Positions 43,461-50,778 of a stretch of 64,000 nucleotides of DNA are shown here, in pieces. The stretch spans positions 806,001 through 870,000 of the forward strand of contig OZ257257.1 of the NCBI GenBank assembly GCA_965279705.1, given 5' to 3'. The translations under genes and the position numbers were made by a program. The notes under the pieces are model-generated. The model saw only the letters and a list, made by a program, of their open reading frames with translations. It did no database searches and was not told the DNA's origin. Position 1 is the stretch's first letter; every line of letters begins with the position of its first letter. The DNA comes from Stagnimonas sp965279705 (GTDB lineage: Bacteria; Pseudomonadota; Gammaproteobacteria; Nevskiales; Nevskiaceae).

Positions 43461-46237
43461 TACTGATGTGGCCAGCTTGAGAGGATAGTCAGCGCGGCAG
43501 CATCGTTCAGCGCGATTGCGATCACTGCGTCGTCTGGACGAATGTCGCAGCCCAAAAAAATGAAGAATCGGTGCTTGCTGGTTGCAACAGTAGCTATATA
43601 GCGAGGCAAGCCGTGAAGGTGCTTTCGTAATTCACGCCGTGGTTCGCCATGTATCCACCAGTTGTCTCGATATGTCGCACGAGCATTCGCATCACGCTCC
43701 GGCTTCACCCGCTCCAGCAACCATTGGTAAATCGCTGGATGCGCCTCACGCAGTTGCTCGGCGGTGAGGCCGAAAGCATCAATCACCTGTACGCCACGCG
43801 GCGTGTCGGTGAGGTCGCGGCCATTGCGGTAGTGGTGGATCACACTCTTGCTGTCATTCCCGCGTAGGCGGGAATCCAGCATCGCAGTCTGCGCCCCGCC
43901 GTGGGACTGGGTTCCCGCCTGCGCGGGAACGACAGGGGGCAAGAGCCGCGCCGCTTCTTCGGGCGTGACGATGAAGCCCGCGCCAATCAACTGCACCCCA
44001 CGACTGCCGATATCTTCATTGGCGCGCAGTGCCACGGCCGCTGCCACGTTCGCGCCAATGCTCAAGTCCGAATGAATGACCCCGGTCTTGCTGGCAAAGC
44101 TGACGGCAATGCCTTCGCTTTCTTCGGTGTCATGTTCAGCAGTAACCGTCAGTAGCAGACCCTCACCGGGCGCGGCGCTGCCCACGGTCATTGCGATACG
44201 AACGGCAGCGCCGTCGCTGGCATCTGTCCAAGGGTGATCGGGTATTGCAAAGCCAAGATGAAGCGGTATTTTCTCGCGCTCCGCGCTCCGCGCTCCGCGC
44301 TCCGCGCTCCGCGCTCCGCGCTCCGCGCTCGCAGAAGCAGTCATCGCGTCTGCAAGAACCCGTCGATTGAATGTCTGCCGAATGCTGTTCGTGGTGATTA
44401 GCCCAAAGCGTCGCAGCGCACCCATGCGGGTGAGGTCAGCAGCGCGCTGCCACCAGTACATCACGAAGTCCGCACTCTCTGGCACCTGCGGCCAGGCATT
44501 GCGCAGAGCCTCGGCGTAGCCATCGCCCAGAGCATCGCGGAGATGCTTCGCGCCGATGAAGGGCGGATTGCCCACCACGAAATCCGCCTGCGGCCACTCG
44601 GCCGGACGCGGGTTGGCAAAGGTTTCCAGTGCGGTCTGCGCGGCTTCGTCCGGCACAGGTTCGCCCGTCACCGGATGCGCCTTGAAGGTGCGGCCGTCCC
44701 AGCGGGTGATGGGCTTGCCGTGCTCGTCCATGGCGTAACGCATGCCGTCGTGGGAGAGCACGGCGTCGCGGCATTCGATGGTGCGAAAGTCTTTGAGCAC
44801 GGGCAGCGGCGGGGTGGCGTCGCCCCGGGTGCGGAAGTGCCATTGCAGGTAGCCGATCCACAGCACCAGCTCGGCTAGGGCTGCGGCGCGTGGGTTGAGT
44901 TCGAGGCCGAGGAACTGGTGCGGGTCAACGGTCAGCCCTTCGGTTTCGAGCTTCTGCTGGCCGTCGCTGAGTTCGGCCATCTGGTTGAGCACTTCGCCTT
45001 CGAGGCGCTTGAGGTGTTCGAGCGTCACGTACAGAAAATTACCGCTGCCGCAGGCGGGGTCGAGCACGCGCACATTGCATAGCGCATGGTGAAAACGGGT
45101 GAGTTCGGCGAGTGCGGCCTTGCGGTTGCCCTCGCTCGCCTGCGTGAGCGCGGCGGCTTGGGCGTTGGCCCAGTCCTCACGCAGTGGATCGATGACGGTG
45201 GGCAGCACCAACCGCTCCACGTAGGCGCGCGGTGTGTAGTGCGCGCCGAGGGCGTGGCGCTCACGTGGGTTGAGCGCGCGCTCCAGCAGCGTGCCGATGA
45301 TGGCGGGTTCGACGGTGCTCCAGTTCTTGCGCGCGGCATCGTGCAGCAGGGTGATCTGCTCGGCGTTGAGCGGCAGCACTTCGGGATTCTTGAACAGCTT
45401 GCCGTTGAAGCGCAGCACATCCTTGCGGATGGCAATACTGAAAGCGCCCTTGTCCATGCTGGTCCACAGCTCGGTCACCAGCGGCACGAACTGCTGCGGG
45501 GCCTTGATGAGGCTTTCGAGCAAGTCGGTAAAGCTGCGTTCGGGCAAGAGCTTCACGTCTTCGGCGAAGAAGGTGAACAGGCAGCGGGTCAGGAACTCGG
45601 CCACCTGCTGCGGTGGGTGCTGGGCAGCTTCGAGTGACTTGGCGATCTTCGCCAGGGCATCGGCCACTTCGCGCGTCACCTTGGCACTTTGGCGTGCGGG
45701 GTTGAGGCTGGGTGCGTCGAGCCACAGGGCCTTGAGCCGGGCTTGAATCTCTGGCCGTTCGAGGTCGGACAAAACGATGCGATGGCTGCGCGGGTCCGGG
45801 TAGGGCGTATAGGTCGCACCCGTCTGCGTGAACTCGGCATACAGCTCGATGAAGCGGCCGACATCCACCACCACGAGAAACGGCGGGCGGCCTTCAGCGG
45901 CCGGGATGTCGCGCGCATATTGCTCGGCTTGCGCACGAGCGCGCAGGCGGGCGTCGTCGAAGCCCTTGGTGTGCGTGCCAAAGCGAATCTTCTTGGCCTC
46001 AAGAATGAAGCTGCCGCGCTTGTAGCAGTCGATGCGGCGTTCGCTCTCGGCACCGTCGCCATGCGTGTGTTGCGCGCGGCGCTCGAACACGTAGCTGTCC
46101 TGGTCCGCGATGCCTGTAGCGGGGTTGGGGCGGGGCAGGCTCAGCAGCTCGCAGAGTTCGGTGACGAAGAGCTGAGCGTTGGCGAGTTCGCTGCCGGTGG
46201 CGCTTTGCCAGCGCGTGATGAAGGCGGCAGCACTCAT
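43343..46237 (-). CDS. MmeI-like (type IIL) restriction-modification enzyme, frameshifted near its end
   Basis: This single-chain enzyme should combine nuclease, adenine methyltransferase and target recognition. Asp70 and Glu80-x-Lys82 (RRIDCYK, FILEAKK) match the D-x9-ExK nuclease motif reported for MmeI. A helical spacer leads to motif I VLDPACGSGNF (about residue 393) and catalytic NPPF (about 557), followed by the target-recognition region. Eight 7-bp repeats encode SAERGAR units (about 637-655), and a REP-like insert is read in frame at about 769-795. A one-base deletion at about residue 952 gives early termination at 43343; the rest is in the adjoining frame. The ATG overlaps the vapC stop (ATGA). 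Confidence 0.88.
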   Translation of the reverse strand: MSAAAFITRWQSATGSELANAQLFVTELCELLSLPRPNPATGIADQDSYVFERRAQHTHGDGAESERRIDCYKRGSFILEAKKIRFGTHTKGFDDARLRARAQAEQYARDIPAAEGRPPFLVVVDVGRFIELYAEFTQTGATYTPYPDPRSHRIVLSDLERPEIQARLKALWLDAPSLNPARQSAKVTREVADALAKIAKSLEAAQHPPQQVAEFLTRCLFTFFAEDVKLLPERSFTDLLESLIKAPQQFVPLVTELWTSMDKGAFSIAIRKDVLRFNGKLFKNPEVLPLNAEQITLLHDAARKNWSTVEPAIIGTLLERALNPRERHALGAHYTPRAYVERLVLPTVIDPLREDWANAQAAALTQASEGNRKAALAELTRFHHALCNVRVLDPACGSGNFLYVTLEHLKRLEGEVLNQMAELSDGQQKLETEGLTVDPHQFLGLELNPRAAALAELVLWIGYLQWHFRTRGDATPPLPVLKDFRTIECRDAVLSHDGMRYAMDEHGKPITRWDGRTFKAHPVTGEPVPDEAAQTALETFANPRPAEWPQADFVVGNPPFIGAKHLRDALGDGYAEALRNAWPQVPESADFVMYWWQRAADLTRMGALRRFGLITTNSIRQTFNRRVLADAMTASASAERGARSAERGARSAEREKIPLHLGFAIPDHPWTDASDGAAVRIAMTVGSAAPGEGLLLTVTAEHDTEESEGIAVSFASKTGVIHSDLSIGANVAAAVALRANEDIGSRGVQLIGAGFIVTPEEAARLLPPVVPAQAGTQSHGGAQTAMLDSRLRGNDSKSVIHHYRNGRDLTDTPRGVQVIDAFGLTAEQLREAHPAIYQWLLERVKPERDANARATYRDNWWIHGEPRRELRKHLHGLPRYIATVATSKHRFFIFLGCDIRPDDAVIAIALNDAAALTILSSWPHQYWSAATGSRLGVGNDSRYIHSRCFETFPSQPSPPHNATR
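43853..43933. repeat. REP-like inverted palindrome pair inside the MmeI-like gene
   Basis: Two related palindromes, ATTCCCGC-GTAG-GCGGGAAT (43856-43875) and GTTCCCGC-CTGC-GCGGGAAC (43911-43930), lie in opposite orientation within about 81 bases. The minus strand translates through as VVPAQAGTQ ... LDSRLRGND, the well-known translation of this repeat class in proteobacterial genomes. It is a different family from the RAYT-linked REPs at 10.9-11.7 kb. Confidence 0.85.
44275..44330. repeat. Eight tandem copies of a 7-bp unit (CGCGCTC)
   Basis: CGCGCTC (GAGCGCG on the coding strand) is repeated eight times without interruption within the MmeI-like gene. Because 7 is not a multiple of 3, each gain or loss of one copy shifts the reading frame. 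In the present state the frame is open across the tract. Confidence 0.95.
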
Positions 46238-46638
46238 ATCCAATTCTCGACCTTGAGGCCTTTCACGCGCTTGAACTCGCGCTCGTTGTTGGTGACCACG
46301 ATCAAGCCTGCGGCCCTGGCATGCGCTGCAATCCACAGGTCGTTGCCACCGATGATTTCGCCCTTGGCTTCGAGCGCAGCGCGAATCTGGCCGTAATGCT
46401 CGGCAGCATCTTCGGGCAACGGCAGCACGGGCAACAGCGAAGTCAGTTCTTGCAAGGCGCGCAAGGCTTGTTCGCGTTGTGTGCTCTTGGCGGCGCCATA
46501 GAGCAATTCGCCATAGGTGATGACTGAAAGTAGTGCTTCGCCGGCTTTCAGTTTCTCGAAGCGGGCCAGCACCGCCGGCGGGCGTTGTTTGCGGATGTAG
46601 ATGCAGATATTGGTATCGAGCAGATAGCGAGCAGCCAC
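46234..46638 (-). CDS. vapC: VapC-type PIN-domain toxin
   Basis: The 134-residue PIN-domain ribonuclease has YLLDTNICIYI (first acidic residue), SVITYGELLYG (Glu), and GGNDLWIAAHARAAGLIVVTNN (in part) with the C-terminal Asp and the TNN motif. VapC toxins usually cleave initiator tRNA or rRNA and are blocked by VapB. It begins 3 bases after vapB, and its stop overlaps the start of the MmeI-like gene. All catalytic acids appear intact. Confidence 0.93.
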   Translation of the reverse strand: MAARYLLDTNICIYIRKQRPPAVLARFEKLKAGEALLSVITYGELLYGAAKSTQREQALRALQELTSLLPVLPLPEDAAEHYGQIRAALEAKGEIIGGNDLWIAAHARAAGLIVVTNNEREFKRVKGLKVENWI

Positions 46639-46641
46639 GGC

Positions 46642-46872
46642 TTAAAGACCCTTGCGCTTCTGCGGGGGGGCGTCTTGGCGGCCATCAGCCATGAAGTCAT
46701 CGGGCAGCCCAGCCAGCAAGTCGAACGCGCGGGTCATACCCTTGGCTTTCTCGCGCAACACGATCTCGTCGCCGCGGCGGAAAATATCCACCTCGCTGGC
46801 TTTCAACCGAAACTGTTTGGGCAGGCGCACGGCCTGGCTGTTGCCGGAAGTAAAAACACGGGCAGTAGACAT
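46642..46872 (-). CDS. vapB: VapB-type antitoxin
   Basis: The 76-residue protein has an N-terminal AbrB/SpoVT DNA-binding fold (ARVFTSGNSQAVRLPKQFRL, EVDIFRRGDEIVLRE) and a flexible C-terminal tail expected to wrap the toxin. It neutralises VapC and should repress the operon by binding the palindrome just upstream. AAGGAG lies 6 bases before the ATG. The gene order vapB-vapC-MmeI-like implies one transcript. Confidence 0.92.
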   Translation of the reverse strand: MSTARVFTSGNSQAVRLPKQFRLKASEVDIFRRGDEIVLREKAKGMTRAFDLLAGLPDDFMADGRQDAPPQKRKGL

Positions 46873-46886
46873 GGTGGCTCCTTGTA

Positions 46887-46902
46887 TATACGTCCGAGTA
46901 TA
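46887..46902. promoter_or_regulatory. Likely VapBC operator
   Basis: An inverted repeat TATAC-N6-GTATA lies 15 bases before the vapB start. AT-rich palindromes of this size overlapping the promoter are typical operators for VapB/AbrB-type repressors. Confidence 0.5.
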
Positions 46903-46927
46903 GACGCAGGCTATTTGTCAGCGCCAC

Positions 46928-46960
46928 AAAAAAGCCCCCGGCGCGATGGCGACGAGGGCC
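46928..46960 (-). terminator. Terminator after the acyl-CoA dehydrogenase gene
   Basis: On the minus strand a GC-rich hairpin (GCCCTCGTCGC-CATC-GCGCCGGGGGC, with internal mismatches) is followed by six T. It lies 17 bases after the dehydrogenase stop and insulates the vapBC operon. Confidence 0.7.
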
Positions 46961-46976
46961 TTGATGTCACTGGCGA

Positions 46977-48794
46977 TCAGTTGAAGGCGAAGTGATCCAC
47001 CGGCAGCTTGGTGAGCGACTTACTGGGCTTCACCATCGAGCTGGCGTGACCCTTGGCGCGCGGCAGCAGGTGGTCGAAGTAGAAGCGCGCGGTGGCGAGC
47101 TTGGCTTTGTAGAACTCCTTGCTCTCCGACCCACCCGACTTGAGCTTTTCGCTCGCGACCGAGGCCTGCATGGCCCAGAAGTAGGCCATCATCACGTAGC
47201 CCGAATACATCAGGAAGTGATTGCTGGCGGCGTTGACGATGTCGCGATCCTTGCGCGCCGTGAGCATGATGCGCATGGTCAGCACGTTCCACTCGGCAGC
47301 GTAGCGGGCCAGCGTGGTGGCGTAGGGGCGCAGGCGCGCATCGCGCAGGTGGTTCACCGCGAAGTTGGCGATCAGCCCGGTGAACTCACGCACGCACTTG
47401 CCGCGCGTGCTGAGCAGCACCTTGCGGCCGAGCAAGTCCAGACCCTGAATGCCGGTGGTGCCTTCATACAAGGTGGCGATGCGCGCATCACGCGCGATCT
47501 GCTCCATGCCGTGCTCTTTGATGTAGCCGTGGCCACCGAACACCTGCATGCCGTTGTTGGCCGCCTCCAGACCCATCTCGGTGAGAAAGCCCTTGAGGAT
47601 GGGCGTGTAGAAGCCGAGCTTGTCGTCCCAGTACTTGAACTTTTCCTGGTCGTTTTCGAGGATGCCGTTGACCATCTGGTCGGCGAACTGGGCGGCGAAA
47701 TAGATCATCGCGCGGCCGCCTTCAGCCACGGCCTTCTGGGTCAGCAGCAGGCGGCGCACGTCGGCGTGGTGGATGATCGCGTCGGCGTTTTTCTCGGGCT
47801 CCTTCTTGCCCGAGAGCGCGCGCATCGAGCGGCGGTCCTTGGCGTAGGCGAGTGCGTTCTGGTAGCTCAGCTCGGCGTGGCAGATGCCCTCCACCGCAGT
47901 GCCGATGCGGGCGGTGTTCATGAAGGTGAACATCGCCTCCAGACCCTTGTTCGGCTCGCCGATCAAGAGGCCATAGGCGCCCTCGAAGCTGAGCACGCAG
48001 GTGGCAGAGGACTTGATGCCCATCTTGTGTTCGAGCGAGGCGGTGACCACGGCGTTGCGCTCGCCCAGGCCACCATCGGCGGTGGGGATGATCTTGGGCA
48101 CGATGAACAGCGAAATGCCGCGTGTGCCCTTGGGCGCATCGGGCAGGCGTGCCAGCACGATGTGGATGATGTTTTCGGCGAGATCATGGTCGCCCGAGCT
48201 GATGAAAATCTTGGTGCCGCTGATCTTGTAGCTGCCGTCTGCGGCAGCTTCGGCCTTGGTAGTGATCTGCCCCAGATCGGTGCCGCACTGCGGCTCGGTG
48301 AGGCACATGGTGCCGCTCCAGCGGCCCTCGGTCATCGGCGGCATGTAGAGGTTTTTCTCGGCCTCCGTCGCGTACTGCATGATGGTGTTCATGCAGCCGA
48401 GTGACAGGCCCGGGTACATCGTGAACGGCCAGTTGGCGGTGCCGGTCAGTTCGCTCTTGAGCAGGCCCAAGCTCATCGGCAGGCCCTGGCCGCCGTACTC
48501 GGTGGGGTGGCTCAAGCCCTGCCAGCCGCCGGCGATGTACTCGGCGTAGGCCTCCTTGTAACCGGCCGGCGTGGTGACCTTGCCGTCTTTCAACACGCAG
48601 GCTTCGTCGCCCTTGGTGAAGTAGAGCGGCGCCAGCGTTTCTTCACAGAACTTGGCGCATTCCTCAAGGATTGCACTGACGGTATCGGGGTCGGCGTCCT
48701 TGCCATTGCTCAAGGCGGCGTAATGGGCCGGGTAGTCGAACACCTCGTTCAACAGAAAACGCATGTCGCGCAGCGGGGCTTTGTAAGTGGGCAT
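46977..48794 (-). CDS. Acyl-CoA dehydrogenase, DmdC/long-form type
   Basis: The 605-residue flavoprotein dehydrogenates an acyl-CoA at the alpha-beta bond. It has MCLTEPQCGTDLG and SGTKIFISSGDHD (flavin and substrate binding), the YEGTTGIQGLDLLGRK block near the active-site glutamate region, and an extra C-terminal domain of about 120 residues. This layout matches long acyl-CoA dehydrogenases including 3-methylmercaptopropionyl-CoA dehydrogenase (DmdC). The substrate cannot be decided. The ATG at 48794 gives the family start MPTYKAPLRDMRF. It is monocistronic. Confidence 0.92.
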   Translation of the reverse strand: MPTYKAPLRDMRFLLNEVFDYPAHYAALSNGKDADPDTVSAILEECAKFCEETLAPLYFTKGDEACVLKDGKVTTPAGYKEAYAEYIAGGWQGLSHPTEYGGQGLPMSLGLLKSELTGTANWPFTMYPGLSLGCMNTIMQYATEAEKNLYMPPMTEGRWSGTMCLTEPQCGTDLGQITTKAEAAADGSYKISGTKIFISSGDHDLAENIIHIVLARLPDAPKGTRGISLFIVPKIIPTADGGLGERNAVVTASLEHKMGIKSSATCVLSFEGAYGLLIGEPNKGLEAMFTFMNTARIGTAVEGICHAELSYQNALAYAKDRRSMRALSGKKEPEKNADAIIHHADVRRLLLTQKAVAEGGRAMIYFAAQFADQMVNGILENDQEKFKYWDDKLGFYTPILKGFLTEMGLEAANNGMQVFGGHGYIKEHGMEQIARDARIATLYEGTTGIQGLDLLGRKVLLSTRGKCVREFTGLIANFAVNHLRDARLRPYATTLARYAAEWNVLTMRIMLTARKDRDIVNAASNHFLMYSGYVMMAYFWAMQASVASEKLKSGGSESKEFYKAKLATARFYFDHLLPRAKGHASSMVKPSKSLTKLPVDHFAFN

Positions 48795-48886
48795 GGCAGG
48801 CCTTCTGGAAGAAAATGGGTGAACGAGTGTAAGCAATAATGTCTACAGTCGTCTACCAAAACGCTGCCGGACGGCAACCGCGCCTG

Positions 48887-50692
48887 CTACGGCTGCGCCA
48901 GTAAGGGCAATTTGGGCTTGAACGCCGTCAGTTCCACCAGCGCGTGCTGGTAGGCAGCTTCTGCAAGGCGATCCAACGCCTTCCACTGGAACAGGCCAAC
49001 CCCGGCAGTGGGCATGCGGATGTAGCAATCGGCATGGGCGGCGCGGGCGCGCACTTCGGCTTCGCTGCTGAGCGTCGCCGAACGCAGCAGGATGTCGAAC
49101 AGCCCCGGCCGCGCGCCGGTGCCGCTCCAGCGAAACAGCGCGTCGGAATCCGGCCCCTGGATGCCGGCAGCACTCACGGCGGCATCGCTGCTGACGTCGC
49201 AGGCAATCACTGCGCCGCGGCCGAACTGGCGCATCACATCGGCCGGCAGGTTGTTGAGCACGGCGCCGTCGGCCAGCAGCTCTTCGTTCCACACCATCGG
49301 CGGGGCGATGCCGGGCACGGCCATGCTGGTGCCGACCCAGTCCGTGAGCGCGCCTTGCTCGTGCACCACCACCGCGCCGCGGGTGAGGCTGGTGCTGATG
49401 CAGAAATACGGCGTGGCGAGATGCTCCAGCCGACGTTCGCCGAAGAGTGCCTCCAGCCGACGACGAAACTTGCGGCTGCGTAGCAGTGCGATGCGTGGCA
49501 GCGTGTAGTCGTTGAGAAAGTTGTGCAGCAGGAAGGTCTCACGCACCAGGCGGGTGATGTCGTCCAGCGAGCGGCCTTCGGCAAACAGCGCGCCGATGAA
49601 AGCACCCATGCTGGTGCCGCCGACGAGGTCGATGGGGATCTGTAGCTCGCGTGCCGCCCGCAACAGGCCCAAATGCGCAAAGCCGCGCGCACCGCCGCCG
49701 CCCAGCACGATGCCCACGCCCTGGCCGATGAGGCTGCGAGCCAGCGGCGCGATATCCGCCGCGCTGCGTACGAAGTAGTGGCTATCCGCACCGGCCACCC
49801 GGCGCCAGCCCAGCGGGTCGCTGGCTGCCAGCGGCGTGCGGCTCAAACCGAGCACGACGGTGATCGGCGCTTCGACATCGGTCTCGGCCAGCTGGCGCAG
49901 CAGTGGCGTCGTCACGGGCACGCCGCTGTGGTCGTCGGTGACCACCAGGATGCGGTCTGCCTGCCGCATGCAGCGGCGCGACCAGGGGCCGGGTTCGGCA
50001 TCGGCCAGGTAGATCAGCAGGCTGCTCTCACGCTCCTGCGCGCTCAGCCAGGCCACCAGCCGGTGGTTGTGCACGGGGTCGTCGAAACGGCTGTGGGCCA
50101 CGCGGCTGCCGAGGGCGGCATCGACGGCTGCTGCATCGAGAATGTGCACCGTGCCGAGTCGTGAAAACGCCTGTTGCAGCCCCAGTGCCAGCGCCCGTGT
50201 GTCGACGCCCGGATGTGCAGGCAGCAGCGCCAGCGTGCGCGGGCCGGGCGGGCCGGGGTCGGGCTTGCGCAACTTGTCGAGCAGGCGGCCGATCACCACT
50301 TGCGAGAGTTGCAGCAAAGCCTCTGGATGCTGCCGCAACAGCGACATCAGCGACTCGCGCGGCAGCACCAGCACGAGGCTGTCGCGCACGGCGCGCACGG
50401 TGGCGGTGTGGTGCTCTGCGGCGAGCATGGCGATCTCGCCGATGGTTTCGAGCGCGCCGATCTCGCCCAGCGCCCGTTCGGCGTTGTCGCTGCCGCCATA
50501 AGCGCGCAGTCGCCCGACGCCAATCACATACAGCGCGCTGACCGCATCGCCTTTCTGGAACAGCATCTCGCCGGTATGCAGCAGGCGCGGCTGGCAATGT
50601 GCGGCAAAGCTGGCCAGCACCGCAGGCGGCAGGCCCTGAAACGCTTTGCTGCCTGCCAGCACGGCGGTGATCGCTGCAAGGTCTTCGGACAT
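48887..50692 (-). CDS. Cyclic-nucleotide-binding patatin-like phospholipase (NTE/RssA-like)
   Basis: The 601-residue protein has an N-terminal cNMP-binding domain (about 15-135: FQKGDAVSALYVIGVGRL, IGEIAML), a middle region of about 170 residues resembling a Rossmann-like domain seen in bacterial NTE homologues, and a C-terminal patatin domain: GGGGARGFAHLG oxyanion loop, nucleophile GTSMG and the DGAVLNNLP aspartate. Such enzymes hydrolyse lysophospholipids or related esters, possibly gated by nucleotide binding. It is divergent from ilvD across an 86-base gap holding a perfect palindrome. Confidence 0.9.
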   Translation of the reverse strand: MSEDLAAITAVLAGSKAFQGLPPAVLASFAAHCQPRLLHTGEMLFQKGDAVSALYVIGVGRLRAYGGSDNAERALGEIGALETIGEIAMLAAEHHTATVRAVRDSLVLVLPRESLMSLLRQHPEALLQLSQVVIGRLLDKLRKPDPGPPGPRTLALLPAHPGVDTRALALGLQQAFSRLGTVHILDAAAVDAALGSRVAHSRFDDPVHNHRLVAWLSAQERESSLLIYLADAEPGPWSRRCMRQADRILVVTDDHSGVPVTTPLLRQLAETDVEAPITVVLGLSRTPLAASDPLGWRRVAGADSHYFVRSAADIAPLARSLIGQGVGIVLGGGGARGFAHLGLLRAARELQIPIDLVGGTSMGAFIGALFAEGRSLDDITRLVRETFLLHNFLNDYTLPRIALLRSRKFRRRLEALFGERRLEHLATPYFCISTSLTRGAVVVHEQGALTDWVGTSMAVPGIAPPMVWNEELLADGAVLNNLPADVMRQFGRGAVIACDVSSDAAVSAAGIQGPDSDALFRWSGTGARPGLFDILLRSATLSSEAEVRARAAHADCYIRMPTAGVGLFQWKALDRLAEAAYQHALVELTAFKPKLPLLAQP

Positions 50693-50718
50693 GGCTTCTG
50701 AGTCTCCCGGGTCCGCAG

Positions 50719-50734
50719 TCTATCCGCGGATAGA
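50719..50734. promoter_or_regulatory. 16-bp perfect palindrome between the patatin gene and ilvD
   Basis: TCTATCCGCGGATAGA is fully self-complementary and lies centrally in the divergent promoter region. A -10-like TACAAT follows on the ilvD side at about 50741. It may be an operator for one or both genes. Confidence 0.4.
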
Positions 50735-50778
50735 GCCCTTACAATCTGCGCCCCGAAAGGCCGCCAAAGCAGGAAGCC

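Noticed and set aside
44275..44330. Tandem repeat as a CRISPR-like array
   Set aside because: The unit is 7 bp with no spacers and lies inside a coding region.
46992..48404. 470-codon plus-strand frame opposite the acyl-CoA dehydrogenase
   Set aside because: It is a codon-bias shadow of the dehydrogenase and shows no protein-like motifs.
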